Origin: Calditrichota bacterium
GTDB taxonomy: Bacteria; Calditrichota; Calditrichia; Calditrichales; J004
Assembly: GCA_013112635.1 (NCBI GenBank)
Contig: JABFGF010000002.1
Span: 310,001-374,000 of the forward strand
DNA length: 64,000 nucleotides
Reading direction: 5' to 3'
Part shown: in pieces, positions 43,397 to 53,770 of the stretch
Position numbering within the stretch: position 1 is the first letter of the stretch
How the letters are laid out: each line of letters starts with the position of its first letter
Position numbers and translations under genes: made by a program
Notes under the pieces: generated by a model
Databases searched by the model: none
Seen by the model: only the letters and a program-made list of their open reading frames with translations
What the model was told of the DNA's origin: nothing

Positions 43397-43930
43397 TTAG
43401 TATTGTGTACTTAATTCATTTTTTGTATTGTTTTTACTTGCTATACTTTCAAAAGGAACAAACGAAATATCTTCTACAGGTAAAGGCCGCCCATTTATTT
43501 TAAACCCTTTTGGCAGCAAAATTAGCTCCTCATCGCCTGGCATTTGCCTTGCTTCACGTAAAATGATAGGATTATATTTTGCCTCATATTCTATCCAAAA
43601 AGAGCGTTTACTTTTAGGCATTATCAAAATTGGTTTTTGTGTTTTGATTTTATAATCGAAAGTCCCCGAAATAATTAGCATTTTGCTACGGTCAGCTTCA
43701 ATCTCATACTTACTGCCATTAACAATATGAACGTTAATCATTGTTTGAACTGTATCTTTTCCAACCCAATCATAATTGGCAAAAAAGGAAATATTCACAC
43801 CTGGCGAGCGGGTATTTATTGTGTATTCGTGAGCGTTGTTTTCCTGGTTAATAATTTTATATGTTAAAACAGGTTGGCAGCTAAAAAACAGAGCCGCTAT
43901 TAGTATGGAAAATAGAATATTCTTTTTCAT
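43397..43930 (-). CDS. Hypothetical lipoprotein
   Basis: A 177-residue protein with a lipoprotein signal (ILFSILIAALFFSC), lipidated at about Cys18. The remainder looks beta-rich (TYKIINQENNAHEYTINTRS, LIISGTFDYKIKTQKPIL) with no family I recognise. It is probably cotranscribed with the aldo/keto reductase gene and sits downstream of the thr operon. Confidence 0.7.
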   Translation of the reverse strand: MKKNILFSILIAALFFSCQPVLTYKIINQENNAHEYTINTRSPGVNISFFANYDWVGKDTVQTMINVHIVNGSKYEIEADRSKMLIISGTFDYKIKTQKPILIMPKSKRSFWIEYEAKYNPIILREARQMPGDEELILLPKGFKINGRPLPVEDISFVPFESIASKNNTKNELSTQY

Positions 43931-43987
43931 AGTTAGTCCCTTTTAATTGAGAATGCTGAGGTAGATGCACTTTACATTCGCATAGTT

Positions 43988-45298
43988 CTAAACTACTTTA
44001 GATAGCAAATATTCCTTAAAATCACTATAGTTGCGGGAAATACTTATACTTGTTTTTTTTCGCTCCATAAAACTTTTTAGTCGATCCGGGATTTCAATTT
44101 CTGCTGAGATAACGTCATCCACCACATCTTTAAATTTTGCAGGATGAGCTGTTTCAAAAACTATTCCTGCAGGATTGGATTCCTGCTCGCTTAAGTATTT
44201 CTGCATTCCCAGGTAACCAACCGCCCCATGTGGATCGAGTAAATAATTTGTTGAATTGAATATTTCTCGTATAGCAACTTTGGTTTGACTATCTGAAAAA
44301 GAATAAGAAGAAATATGATTTCTTATTTGATCTATGTCATTATTAAACAGATCAAATATGCGACCAAGGTTACTGGGGTTACCAACATCCATTGCATTGG
44401 AGATTGTTTTTACCGAAGGCTTTGCTTCAAATTTTCCATCTGCCAAATATCTTGGGAAAGTATCATTTGCATTAACTGCCGCCACAAAATGATGAACCGG
44501 CAATCCCATTTTTTGTGCAAACAAACCAGCAGTCAGGTTTCCAAAATTTCCACTGGGAACAGAAAACACAACTGGTTTATCTGTTAGTTTTAGAACCTGA
44601 GCCATTGAATAAAAATAGTAAAATGATTGTGGGATAAAACGCGCCACATTTATCGAATTCGCCGAAGAAAGTAATATTTGTTTGTTTAGTTCCAGATCGA
44701 GAAATGCCGTTTTTACCAAATGCTGGCAATCATCAAAAGTACCATCAATTTCTAAAGTAGAAATGTTTTTATCGAGCGTGGCAATTTGCTGTTCCTGGAT
44801 TTTGCTCACTTTACCGGATGGATACAAAATAGTAACATGAATGCCATCCACATCATAAAAACCCTGAGCCACGGCACTTCCTGTATCCCCGGATGTTGCC
44901 ACAAGAATATGAACAGTTTTATCTTGTTTACTGATAATCTTGCTCATTAGGCGTGACATAAATCGTGCACCAAAATCCTTAAAAGCCATTGTTGGGCCAT
45001 GGAAAAGTTCAAGAGCAAAAATGTCATTATGGATTGCCTTTAAAGGCGCATCAAAATTTATGGCATCTTCAACAACCCATTCTAAATCAGCGTTATTTAA
45101 ATCATCTCCAAAAAATGCATTGGCTACTTCAAATGCCATTTCTTGCATCGACTTAGAACCAAGGCTATTAAAAAAAGTATTCGGTAGCTGCGGGATAGTT
45201 TGTGGCATGTAAAGGCCGTTATCCGGCGGCAAACCTTTTAACACAGCTTCTTTCAAAGACACCAGGTGGTTTTTATTTTTCGTACTGTAAAATTTCAT
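43988..45298 (-). CDS. thrC: Threonine synthase
   Basis: ThrC turns O-phosphohomoserine into threonine using PLP. The 436 residues begin MKFYSTKNKNHLVSLKEAVLKG, the N-domain of the E. coli-type enzyme. The PLP Lys is in FHGPTMAFKDFGARFM near residue 108, the phosphate loop in VATSGDTGSAVAQGFY, and VFSVPSGNFGNLTAGL binds cofactor. It is the last gene of thrA-thrB-thrC but is parted from thrB by an IS200-like gene and hairpin units. Confidence 0.95.
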   Translation of the reverse strand: MKFYSTKNKNHLVSLKEAVLKGLPPDNGLYMPQTIPQLPNTFFNSLGSKSMQEMAFEVANAFFGDDLNNADLEWVVEDAINFDAPLKAIHNDIFALELFHGPTMAFKDFGARFMSRLMSKIISKQDKTVHILVATSGDTGSAVAQGFYDVDGIHVTILYPSGKVSKIQEQQIATLDKNISTLEIDGTFDDCQHLVKTAFLDLELNKQILLSSANSINVARFIPQSFYYFYSMAQVLKLTDKPVVFSVPSGNFGNLTAGLFAQKMGLPVHHFVAAVNANDTFPRYLADGKFEAKPSVKTISNAMDVGNPSNLGRIFDLFNNDIDQIRNHISSYSFSDSQTKVAIREIFNSTNYLLDPHGAVGYLGMQKYLSEQESNPAGIVFETAHPAKFKDVVDDVISAEIEIPDRLKSFMERKKTSISISRNYSDFKEYLLSKVV

Positions 45299-45307
45299 GT
45301 TTTATTT

Positions 45308-45509
45308 TCACCCTTTCAGGGTTTCTTAAATAATAACTCTAATTTATTATAGTCCTACCACCTCTTCGAGGTTTGTTTAATGCGATAATCCATAGAGCAT
45401 AGAATATACTTTTAAAGGAATAATTATTTATTAATCAAATTGCAAATCCTGAAAGGATGATAAGATTATAGCAGTAATATTAAACAAATTGAGAACCCTA
45501 AAAGGGTGT
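45308..45509. repeat. Array of four short hairpin units between thrC and tnpA
   Basis: Two units read on the minus strand: AACCCTGAAAGGGTGA (45308-45323) and AACCTCGAAGAGGTGG (45357-45373). Two read on the plus strand: AAATCCTGAAAGGATGA (45445-45460) and AACCCTAAAAGGGTGT (45494-45509). Each has a 4-5 bp stem around GAA or AAA and a GTG or ATG-type tail. Spacing is 35-75 bases and uneven. One unit lies ten bases before the thrC start. Confidence 0.75.
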
Positions 45510-45513
45510 AATA

Positions 45514-45978
45514 TTATTTTTCAATCCAATCAAATAGGTATCTTTCATCGAATGGTATCTCAAATTTTTTTAGAAAATCTAGATACTCTTCACGAAATGT
45601 TTTTTTATGATGATGTGTCTCTTGGTTTAAAATATAATTATAAACAGAATCAATTTGAGATTGGCCGTAAGAAAATGCTCCATAACCACTCTGCCATGAA
45701 AAATGTCCTTTAATCCAACCTTGCCCATTAATAAAGTTACTGGTATTATTTTTTACGTCACGTACTAAATCGGATATTGCCATCGCTGGTTTTAAACCAA
45801 TAAACAGGTGGACATGATCTTCTACTCCATTAATTATAATTGGCTTTTGACCCTTATTTTTAATTATTCCTGCCATATATTTAAAGACCTCGTCTCTAAA
45901 AGATTTATGCAATAGGTTTGACCTATTTTGAACAGCAAAAACAACCTGAATATAAATCTGAGAAAAAGTGCCTGCCAT
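45514..45978 (-). CDS. tnpA: IS200/IS605-like Y1 transposase (TnpA/RAYT type)
   Basis: A 154-residue HUH single-strand transposase. The HUH motif is in VEDHVHLFIGLKP and the catalytic Tyr in QIDSVYNYILNQETHHHKKT. It starts MAGTFSQIYIQVVFAVQNRS, typical of the group. No tnpB or inverted ends typical of classic insertion sequences are present. Hairpin units flank it on both sides, as with REP-associated transposases. It lies in the same direction as, and inside, the thr operon, and appears intact. Confidence 0.92.
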   Translation of the reverse strand: MAGTFSQIYIQVVFAVQNRSNLLHKSFRDEVFKYMAGIIKNKGQKPIIINGVEDHVHLFIGLKPAMAISDLVRDVKNNTSNFINGQGWIKGHFSWQSGYGAFSYGQSQIDSVYNYILNQETHHHKKTFREEYLDFLKKFEIPFDERYLFDWIEK

Positions 45979-45983
45979 TATAC

Positions 45984-45999
45984 AACCTTAAAAGGAATT
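45984..45999. repeat. Hairpin unit at the other flank of tnpA
   Basis: AACCTTAAAAGGAATT with CCTT/AAGG arms resembles the four units beyond the other end of tnpA. It begins six bases from the tnpA start codon. Confidence 0.55.
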
Positions 46000-46035
46000 G
46001 GAACTACAATGTCTGCCACAAAATTCAGTAGTGAG

Positions 46036-46965
46036 CTAAATTATTTCTGCGCCTTTTCTTCTTATTTTTCCAAAATAAGAGGTGCAACCAATTTCATTTT
46101 CTTTATAAACCAATTCCATCACTGATGATACTTTTTGGGCTGCAGCTATCGAATCACAAAAAGCAAAAATGGATGGGCCGCTTCCGGAAATATTACAAGC
46201 AATAGCGCCAGATGACATTGCCTGATTTTTGGCTTTAGCATAAAACGGAATATTTTTAGATCGGACCGGTTCTGCGACAAAATCTTCCACAGAACGGCTT
46301 AATAAATCCAGATCACCGTTATTTAGTGCCTGAACTATTGACGCTGTATTTGCCCAATGTTTTACTGCGGTTTTTAGTGGAATATTTTGTGGCAAAGTTT
46401 GCCTGGATTCACCTGTATTAATTTCAACCTGTGGATGCACTACTGCGTAATGCAAGTCTTCCGGGATTGGCAAGTTAATAATATCAACCGGATCGAGTGA
46501 GCGCACCAGAACAAAGCCTCCAAGCAAACTTGGAGCAGCATTATCTGCATGTTCCGTTCCTCCGATGGATGTTTCAGACTTTATAATAAATGGAAGAAGC
46601 TCAATCTTTTTTAGTGGTTGGTCTAATAATTCATTTACAGCATGGACAGCCGCAGCAGCGCTAGCTGCACTTGAACCCAAACCGCTGGCAAAAGGCATCT
46701 TTTTCTCAATTTGCAAATCAATGCCACCATGATACTCTATTTTATCCAGTAAAGCTAGTACTGCTATACCTGCTGTATTTTTTGATACATCCAGTGGCAG
46801 GCGGCCTTCATCACCTGAGATTTTTGAGATCTTTAACCCTCTAAAACTTTCATCAATTGTGGCAGAAACAATATCTCCCGGACCTTCAATTGCAAATCCA
46901 AAAGTATCAAAACCACAGGCAATATTGGAAACCGTTGCCGGGGCAAATACCGATATTTTTTTCAT
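46036..46965 (-). CDS. thrB: Homoserine kinase
   Basis: ThrB phosphorylates homoserine. The 309 residues form a GHMP kinase: VFAPATVSNIACGFDTFGFA at the N-terminus, the ATP loop PFASGLGSSAASAAAAVHAV near residue 92, and NISGSGPSIFAFCDS near residue 265. It overlaps thrA by four bases (ATGA). Confidence 0.95.
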   Translation of the reverse strand: MKKISVFAPATVSNIACGFDTFGFAIEGPGDIVSATIDESFRGLKISKISGDEGRLPLDVSKNTAGIAVLALLDKIEYHGGIDLQIEKKMPFASGLGSSAASAAAAVHAVNELLDQPLKKIELLPFIIKSETSIGGTEHADNAAPSLLGGFVLVRSLDPVDIINLPIPEDLHYAVVHPQVEINTGESRQTLPQNIPLKTAVKHWANTASIVQALNNGDLDLLSRSVEDFVAEPVRSKNIPFYAKAKNQAMSSGAIACNISGSGPSIFAFCDSIAAAQKVSSVMELVYKENEIGCTSYFGKIRRKGAEII

Positions 46966-49394
46966 TTTATTTCACCACATTTCAAAATATCAGCCAACAC
47001 ACCTGCTGCAGTAACTTCTGCTCCTGCACCTGGCCCTTTTATTACAAGAGGTGTTTTATTATATCGTTTTGTTGTAAACGCCACAATATTGTCAGTAACA
47101 TCAAGATTGTAAAATGGATGGCTTTGATCTACTGCCTGCAAGCCGATCTGTAAGGAATTGTTTTTAAAAGAAGCAATATATCGTAATACCTTGTCCTGGC
47201 TATTTGCTTTTGATAACATATCAGAAAAATATGCATCATTCTTTTCCAGTTCAGCATAAAAGGCCTCTACTGTTTTTGCTTTTTCACAAACATCTGGCAA
47301 AAATGATTTTAATTTAATGTCAGAAAGCTCCAAAGAAACCCCGCACTCTCTGGCCAAAATCAGAATCTTTCTGGCCACATCAGTTCCACCAAGATCAACT
47401 CGCGGGTCTGGCTCAAGGTAACCCAAATCGCCTGCCTTTTTTACAAGATCACTAAAAGATACACCTTTTTTAAATGTGTTAAACAAGTAGCTTAATGAGC
47501 CGGAAAGAATACCTTCAATTTTGATAATTTCATCACCGCTGCGTAGAAGCATTTTTAAAGTTTCAATTACCGGAAGTCCTGCACCTACATTTGTCTCATA
47601 ATTAAATTGAACCGGATTGTTTACGACCAACTCCTGTAAACGAACAAAGTTTTTATACGATTGAGTGTTGGCAATTTTATTAGCGGTTACAACAGAAATC
47701 CCATTTTCCAGCAAGGTTTCATATTCATTGGAAACTATCTCACTTGCTGAACAGTCCACAAAAATCTTTTTGTTATTTTTGCTCTTTTTTATCTCATCAA
47801 AAAATAAAGTCTTTCCCGATTTGATTGCCTTTTTGTCGAACTGGTTTTGCCAGCTTTTTAGATCAATTCTATCTTTTTCAATCAAGTATTTTTTACTGTT
47901 GGCAATGCCACAAACTTTTAGACTTTTATCACCTAATTCATTAATCTGTTTTAGCAGTTCTGCGCCAATTAATCCCGAACCCGCCAGAAAAATACTTAAT
48001 CCAACGTTATTTGTCTCAGGATAAAACGCATCGTGTATTACATTAAGCGCTTTCTTCTGATCTTTATTGTGAACCACCACAGAGATATTCAACTCTGATG
48101 AACCCTGTGTCACAGCGACTGCATTAATATTTTCTCTGCCAAGTGCATTAAATAGTTTTCCTGCTATACCGGGAACACGTCGCATATTTCGGCCAACTAC
48201 TGCAAGCACAGAAAGATCGGTTTCGGTTTTTATGGAATCCATTTCCCTGGCTTTTATTTCATGCCGGAATTCTGCTTCTATTGCCTTTCTAGCCGGACGA
48301 GAATCTTCAGGTTTTACCGCCACACAAATAGAATGCTCAGAAGATGCCTGCGTAATCAAAATTACATTTATTTCTTTTTGTGCTAATGCCTGAAATAATC
48401 GCGCGGCAACCCCAGGTACACCAACCATTCCACTACCCTGAATGGTTAGCAGTGCAATATGATCAATAGCTGTTAAACCTGTAATTCCAGTTTCAGTGTT
48501 AGCATCTGTTGATGAAATAACGGTTCCCGAAAAAGATGTGTCGAAGGTGTTTAGTATCCGAATTGGGATATCTTTTTCCAGAACGGGTTGTATCGTTGGT
48601 GGATGCAACACCTTTGCCCCAAAATGCGAAAGCTCCATTGCTTCTTCATAAGTTAGCTGATCCAGCGAAAAGGCATTGTTTACCACAGATGGGTTTGTAG
48701 TCATTACGCCATTTACATCCGTCCAGATTTGTAACTCGGTTGCATTAAGAGCAGCTGCAAAAACCGCCGCAGTATAATCAGATCCGCCACGCCCAAGTGT
48801 TGTTGTTACTTCATTTTTTGTTGATGCTATAAACCCGGTTACAACCTGTATTGATTTTAAGCCGGAACAATGTTGGCTGATTTTTTTATTGGTTTGTTCA
48901 AAATTTATTCGGGCGCCTCCAAATTGATCGTCGGTTAAAATTAATTTTCTGGCATCGCAAAAAAGTGCATCAGTTCCACTATTCTTAAAGAAGGAGCTGA
49001 TAATTGTAGCAGATAATCGCTCACCAAAACTGAGAATTAAATCTTTTGAACGTACAGAACATTCACGCAATAAATAAGTGCCATGAATGATCTCCGCCAA
49101 TTCAAGGATCAGAGGCATAATTTGCTCTTCAGTCTCGGGTGCTTTGTCGCCTAGCAAATCGGCAATCATTTGTTTATGGCGAGAGCGAATATTTTCCAGC
49201 TCATCCTGGTAAAGTGGATCACGCAACTGAGCAAGTTCACTCAGTTTTTGCAGTTGATTGGTTACCCCGGAAAAAGCTGAAACCACTACAACAATCTCTT
49301 TATCTTTTTGCTTTTGAGTTTTAATTACTTTTAGAACTTCTTTAATGCTATCTGCAGTTCCAACGGATGTACCGCCAAATTTTAAAACAAGCAT
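46962..49394 (-). CDS. thrA: Bifunctional aspartokinase/homoserine dehydrogenase
   Basis: The 810 residues join aspartokinase (1-290, VLKFGGTSVGTADSIKEVLK, TTLGRGGSDYTAAVFAAAL), two ACT domains (about 310-460, LLTIQGSGMVGVPGVAARLF and LAVVGRNMRRVPGIAGKLF), and homoserine dehydrogenase (about 465-810, IFLAGSGLIGAELLKQI, VTANKIANT, GILSGSLSYLFNTF, DLGYLEPDPRVDLGGTDVAR). The ACT domains suggest feedback by threonine. First gene of the thr operon; no leader peptide or riboswitch was recognised upstream. Confidence 0.96.
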   Translation of the reverse strand: MLVLKFGGTSVGTADSIKEVLKVIKTQKQKDKEIVVVVSAFSGVTNQLQKLSELAQLRDPLYQDELENIRSRHKQMIADLLGDKAPETEEQIMPLILELAEIIHGTYLLRECSVRSKDLILSFGERLSATIISSFFKNSGTDALFCDARKLILTDDQFGGARINFEQTNKKISQHCSGLKSIQVVTGFIASTKNEVTTTLGRGGSDYTAAVFAAALNATELQIWTDVNGVMTTNPSVVNNAFSLDQLTYEEAMELSHFGAKVLHPPTIQPVLEKDIPIRILNTFDTSFSGTVISSTDANTETGITGLTAIDHIALLTIQGSGMVGVPGVAARLFQALAQKEINVILITQASSEHSICVAVKPEDSRPARKAIEAEFRHEIKAREMDSIKTETDLSVLAVVGRNMRRVPGIAGKLFNALGRENINAVAVTQGSSELNISVVVHNKDQKKALNVIHDAFYPETNNVGLSIFLAGSGLIGAELLKQINELGDKSLKVCGIANSKKYLIEKDRIDLKSWQNQFDKKAIKSGKTLFFDEIKKSKNNKKIFVDCSASEIVSNEYETLLENGISVVTANKIANTQSYKNFVRLQELVVNNPVQFNYETNVGAGLPVIETLKMLLRSGDEIIKIEGILSGSLSYLFNTFKKGVSFSDLVKKAGDLGYLEPDPRVDLGGTDVARKILILARECGVSLELSDIKLKSFLPDVCEKAKTVEAFYAELEKNDAYFSDMLSKANSQDKVLRYIASFKNNSLQIGLQAVDQSHPFYNLDVTDNIVAFTTKRYNKTPLVIKGPGAGAEVTAAGVLADILKCGEIK

Positions 49395-49466
49395 TGTCCT
49401 CTTTCTTTAATTTTAGGTGTTTTGTTTTAGCAATGTTAAATTTAATATTACTGTGCTAAGCTAATT

Positions 49467-49658
49467 TCATTGACATTGAACGATATTATTGATAATTAAA
49501 TATGGAATTAAAATGTAGAGAATTGAGTCGCGGATTAGATAAAACACAAAAATACCGGCAACTATTTTCCATCCTTTTTGTCTCAAAAATTCTTTTAACC
49601 CATCCTTCTTTATAAGCTGAATCCATTCACGCATAAAGCCTGGCGTCATAAATTTCAT
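49467..49658 (-). CDS. Small membrane protein, unknown
   Basis: A 63-residue protein starting at the ATG at 49658 behind AAGGA. The N-terminal half is amphipathic (MREWIQLIKKDGLKEFLRQK) and one membrane helix follows (IVAGIFVFYLIRDSILYILI). Family unknown. The gene is 72 bases upstream of thrA on the same strand. Confidence 0.6.
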   Translation of the reverse strand: MKFMTPGFMREWIQLIKKDGLKEFLRQKGWKIVAGIFVFYLIRDSILYILIPYLIINNIVQCQ

Positions 49659-49746
49659 ATTTTTCCTTCTTATTACTTTGCCTGTGTTTTGCAAGATAAT
49701 CAATCTGCCAAATTGATGTCCATTTTTTAAACCAACACAGTCAAAA

Positions 49747-50679
49747 TTATTTTTTATTTAAAACCGTTTTAACATTCCTGATAAAATTTTTATGCTTTGC
49801 ACGAAAGACTGGGCTCTTTTTAAACCTCTTTCTAAATTCTTCTTCAGTGATATTTACCAACTGTTTTAAATCTGGCTTGATATTTTCTTTCACAGGTTGA
49901 AAATCAGCCTGATCCGTTTCTTGTTCAAAGCGGTTCCAGGGACATACATCCTGGCAAATATCGCAGCCGAAAATCCAGTTATTCAGTTTTCCCGATTGCT
50001 CTTCAGGAATCGGTTTATCCCACATTTCAATCGTGAGATAAGATATGCATTTTGTAGCATCAATTTTATATGGTTCAAGAGCCTGTGTTGGGCAGGCATC
50101 GATACATGCGGAACAACTGCCGCAAAAATCTTCAATCGGTACGTCATATTCCAAATCAACATCTAAAACCAGTTCACCCAAAAAAAGCCAGGAACCATAA
50201 TCACGTGAAATAATATTTGTATGTTTTCCCTGCCAGCCAATTCCGGCTTGCTGTGCCCATAATTTGTCCTGGATTGGAGCAGTATCAACAAATAAGCGCC
50301 CCTCGATTCTTTCATCCAAAGTTTTTATTTCCTGCAACAACCCTTTCAATTTCTTTTTTAATATCTTGTGATAATCTTTTTCACCCCAGGCATAGCGGCT
50401 AATTTTTCCATGTTCCTCACGCGAACTATGTTTTGGATACGAATAATAATTAAGGCCCACAGAAACAATACTCTTTGCATCAGGATAGAGTTTTTTTACA
50501 TCAAGGCGTTTATCAAGATAGCTTTCCATCCAATGCATCGAGCCATTCAAACCATTAGAAAGCCACTCCTTTAAATAAGAAGATTTTGGCAGACGGCCAG
50601 CTTTAGCAATACCAACTTTGTGGAAACCGGTTTCCCGGCTTTTGGTTTTAATAAAGTGCGATAATTCGTGTTTGTCCAT
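49747..50679 (-). CDS. queG: Epoxyqueuosine reductase
   Basis: QueG reduces epoxyqueuosine in tRNA to queuosine with cobalamin and two [4Fe-4S] clusters. The 310 residues include KRLDVKKLYPDAKSIVSVGL, a catalytic Asp region DTAPIQDKLWAQQAGIGWQG, and cluster motifs CGSCSACIDACPTQAL and CDICQDVCPWN, with the extra Cys in KCISYLTIE. No other queuosine gene is nearby. Confidence 0.95.
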   Translation of the reverse strand: MDKHELSHFIKTKSRETGFHKVGIAKAGRLPKSSYLKEWLSNGLNGSMHWMESYLDKRLDVKKLYPDAKSIVSVGLNYYSYPKHSSREEHGKISRYAWGEKDYHKILKKKLKGLLQEIKTLDERIEGRLFVDTAPIQDKLWAQQAGIGWQGKHTNIISRDYGSWLFLGELVLDVDLEYDVPIEDFCGSCSACIDACPTQALEPYKIDATKCISYLTIEMWDKPIPEEQSGKLNNWIFGCDICQDVCPWNRFEQETDQADFQPVKENIKPDLKQLVNITEEEFRKRFKKSPVFRAKHKNFIRNVKTVLNKK

Positions 50680-50897
50680 AGCTGGAATATATAGTTTTTT
50701 GGAATAATTCTTAAGGAAAAATTTATACGTATCGAAAATGAAATGATTATTTATTTTTCATAAACCAGCGTAACTCATTTTATTAGATATTTAAGACTTT
50801 TAAGTCTTGTTTTAAAAAAAATAATTTGTAACTTTGTGCAAATAAATCTTTCCATGAAATATTATCTTAATTAAAAACTCAACAGAGGAGTATTCCT

Positions 50898-53672
50898 ATG
50901 GCACTCTCGCGAAGAGAATTTATTAAAGCGGCTGCCGCCGCAAGTGCAGCAAGCGCCGCCGGAGTTACCCTTTCGCCATCAACCTTAAATGCCGCTCAAC
51001 AGGCAGAAAAAGACTGGCGCTGGGATAAATCCGTATGCCGATTTTGTGGTACCGGTTGTGGAATTATGGTCGCAACCAAAAATGATAAGATAGTAGCTAT
51101 AAAAGGTGACCCAAAAGCACCCGTTAACCGTGGCCTGAATTGTATTAAAGGATATTTTAATACAAAAATCATGTACGGGGCTGATCGATTAACCGACCCT
51201 ATGTTGCGTGTAAATAGCAAAGGCGAGTTTGATAAAAAAGGAAAGTTCGAGAAAGTTTCCTGGAAAAAAGCTTTTGAGGTAATGGCTAAACAGTTTAAAA
51301 AATCTTATAACGAACTTGGCCCAACAGGTGTTGGTGTTTTTGGTTCTGGCCAATACACCGTTCAGGAAGGATATGCGGCTGTTAAACTTGTTAAAGCTGG
51401 ATTTAGAAGTAATAACCTTGATCCGAATGCCAGGCATTGTATGGCCAGTGCCGTTGTTGGTTTTATACAAACATTTGGTATTGATGAACCCGCCGGTTGT
51501 TATGATGATATTGAGCTAACTGATACATTTGCGCTTTGGGGAGCAAATATGTCAGAAATGCACCCAATACTCTGGGCAAGAGTTACAGACCGCAAGCTGT
51601 CCAATCCTGATAAAGTTAAAATTTTTAACCTTACAACTTTTACAAACCGCAGCTCCGATCTGGCAGATACAGAAATTATTTTTAAACCACAAACTGACCT
51701 TGCAATCTGGAATTACATTGCAAGGGAAATTGTTTATAACAAACCGGATTCAATTGATTGGGATTATGTAAAAAATCATACTGTTTTTGCAACCGGCCAT
51801 GTAGATGTTGGCTACGGTATGCGCAACAATCCTAATCATCCGAAGTTTAAAGATGCAGAAAAAGACACTGTTGCAAAAGAAGTTTCAAAGAAAGTAAGTA
51901 AAGCCGAAGCTGTTACTCTTGCCTATAAAGGATATAAAGAAGGCGATACAATTGAAATGAAACATGCCGGTGCTGCAATGGCGCACTGGATGATTGGTTT
52001 CGAAGAATTTAAAAAGGGTCTTGAACCTTATACTTTGGATTTTGTTGCTGAACTTTCTAAAGGCGATCCAAACGAATCCATGGAAGATTATAAAGCCAAA
52101 CTGCAAGCTTTGGCTGATTCGTATATCGAAAATAAACGCAAAGTTGTCAGCTTTTGGACAATGGGTATGAACCAGCATACACGAGGCTCCTGGGTTAATG
52201 AACAAGCATATATGGTTCACATGCTTCTTGGAAAACAATCCAAACCCGGCAATGGTGCTTTTAGTTTAACCGGTCAACCCAGCGCATGTGGTACAGCACG
52301 CGAAGTTGGGACATTTGCACACCGCCTTCCCGCAGATATGCTTTGTAAAGTTCCTAAACACCGCAAAGCTTCAGAAAAAATCTGGAACTTGCCTGATGGT
52401 ACATTAAATCCTAAAAATGGTTCGCACTATACAAAACTGTTACGCGATATCGAAGATGGAAAAATTAAATGGGCATGGGTTCAGGTATGTAACCCATGGC
52501 AAAACACAGCCAACGCCAACCATTGGATTAAAGCGGCACGGGAAATGGACAACTTTATTGTTGTATCTGACGGATATCCAAGCATCTCTGCAAAAGTAGC
52601 CGATTTAATTTTGCCAAGCGCCATGATTTTTGAAAAATGGGGTGCCTATGGCAACGCAGAACGGCGGACACAACACTGGAGGCAACAAGTTACTCCGGTT
52701 GGAAATGCTATGCCTGATGTATGGCAGATTACTGAGTTCTCTAAACATTTTACGGTAGATGAAGTTTGGAAAGAACACAAAATTGATGACAAACTAACGC
52801 TTCCTGATGTTCGCGATGAAGCGGTTGCAATGGGTTACAAAAAATCCACAACCCTGTTTGATGTATTGTTTGCAACAAAAGAAGCCAAAAAATATGCCTG
52901 GCCGGATCCAATAGGAACAGGTTTTTCTAACACTGAAGCTGATGGTGATAAACGCCAGGTTGAAGGTTTTAAAGGATATGGTTTCTTTATTCAGAAATCA
53001 CTTTGGGAGGAGTACCGTAAGTTTGGACTTGGACATCAGCATGACCTGGCCGACTTTGATACTTACCATAAAGTGAAAGGTTTAAAATGGCCGGTTGTAG
53101 ATGGCAAAGAAACTCAATGGCGCTTTAATGCAAAATACGATCCTTATGTTCGTAAAGCAGCGCCGGGTCAGGATTTTGCTTTCTATGGACCTGCATTAAA
53201 AGCTCTGCCAACCGGTGATCTTAACGGGCCAAAATCCAAAGACAAATCTCCATTAAAAAATAAAGCTAAAATTTTCTTCCGTCCTTACATGGATCCACCT
53301 GAAATGCCGGATACAGATTATCCATTATGGCTAAGTACAGGCCGTGTTTTGGAACATTGGCATACAGGTACAATGACCATGCGTGTTCCTGAACTTTATC
53401 GTGCCGTGCCGGATGCAGAATGTTATATGAATAAAAAAGATGCTGCAACAAAAGGATTCAAAGATGGTGATCTGATTTGGGTTGAAAGTCGCCGTGGACG
53501 TGTAAAATCACAACTTAATACACGTGGCAGAAACCGCATGCCTGAAGGAATGGTTTTTATTCCATTTTTTGATGAGCGCGTTTTAATTAACAAAGTTACT
53601 TTGGATGCTACTTGTCCGATGTCCAAAGAAACTGATTTTAAGAAATGTGCAGTAAAAGTGTATAAGGTATAA
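50898..53672 (+). CDS. napA: Periplasmic nitrate reductase catalytic subunit
   Basis: NapA reduces nitrate to nitrite in the periplasm. The 924 residues begin with a Tat signal ([19 protein letters not shown]). The [4Fe-4S] site is [12 protein letters not shown] plus GLNCIKG. The Mo-ligand Cys lies in [15 protein letters not shown] near residue 180. The bis-MGD-binding C-terminal domain has [18 protein letters not shown]. The size is that of the campylobacterotal type, longer than E. coli NapA. AGAGGAG precedes the ATG. It heads napAGHBFLD; no napC or napE is present, so quinol electrons should enter through NapGH. Confidence 0.95.
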   Translation: MALSRREFIKAAAAASAASAAGVTLSPSTLNAAQQAEKDWRWDKSVCRFCGTGCGIMVATKNDKIVAIKGDPKAPVNRGLNCIKGYFNTKIMYGADRLTDPMLRVNSKGEFDKKGKFEKVSWKKAFEVMAKQFKKSYNELGPTGVGVFGSGQYTVQEGYAAVKLVKAGFRSNNLDPNARHCMASAVVGFIQTFGIDEPAGCYDDIELTDTFALWGANMSEMHPILWARVTDRKLSNPDKVKIFNLTTFTNRSSDLADTEIIFKPQTDLAIWNYIAREIVYNKPDSIDWDYVKNHTVFATGHVDVGYGMRNNPNHPKFKDAEKDTVAKEVSKKVSKAEAVTLAYKGYKEGDTIEMKHAGAAMAHWMIGFEEFKKGLEPYTLDFVAELSKGDPNESMEDYKAKLQALADSYIENKRKVVSFWTMGMNQHTRGSWVNEQAYMVHMLLGKQSKPGNGAFSLTGQPSACGTAREVGTFAHRLPADMLCKVPKHRKASEKIWNLPDGTLNPKNGSHYTKLLRDIEDGKIKWAWVQVCNPWQNTANANHWIKAAREMDNFIVVSDGYPSISAKVADLILPSAMIFEKWGAYGNAERRTQHWRQQVTPVGNAMPDVWQITEFSKHFTVDEVWKEHKIDDKLTLPDVRDEAVAMGYKKSTTLFDVLFATKEAKKYAWPDPIGTGFSNTEADGDKRQVEGFKGYGFFIQKSLWEEYRKFGLGHQHDLADFDTYHKVKGLKWPVVDGKETQWRFNAKYDPYVRKAAPGQDFAFYGPALKALPTGDLNGPKSKDKSPLKNKAKIFFRPYMDPPEMPDTDYPLWLSTGRVLEHWHTGTMTMRVPELYRAVPDAECYMNKKDAATKGFKDGDLIWVESRRGRVKSQLNTRGRNRMPEGMVFIPFFDERVLINKVTLDATCPMSKETDFKKCAVKVYKV

Positions 53673-53683
53673 TTAAAATAATC

Positions 53684-53762
53684 TGTCATTCTGAGCAAAA
53701 CGAAGTGAAGCGAAGAATCCCGTCTTTATTCTTGGGATACTTCGCTATCGCTCTGTATGACA
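53684..53762. repeat. Family A repeat between napA and napG
   Basis: It starts TGTCATTCTGAGCAAAACGA, continues with AGCGAAGAATCCC and an opposed GGGATACTTCGCTATCGCTC arm, and ends ATGACA. The arms can fold into one long hairpin. It separates napA from the next operon gene by nearly 100 bases. Confidence 0.8.
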
Positions 53763-53770
53763 TTTGATCT

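Noticed and set aside
45308-45509. Possible CRISPR array
   Set aside because: The units are only about 16 bases, vary in sequence, face opposite ways and have uneven spacing; no cas genes are nearby.
49395-49466. Threonine attenuator or riboswitch before thrA
   Set aside because: Only about 70 bases of AT-rich DNA with no leader peptide rich in Thr or Ile and no terminator hairpin.
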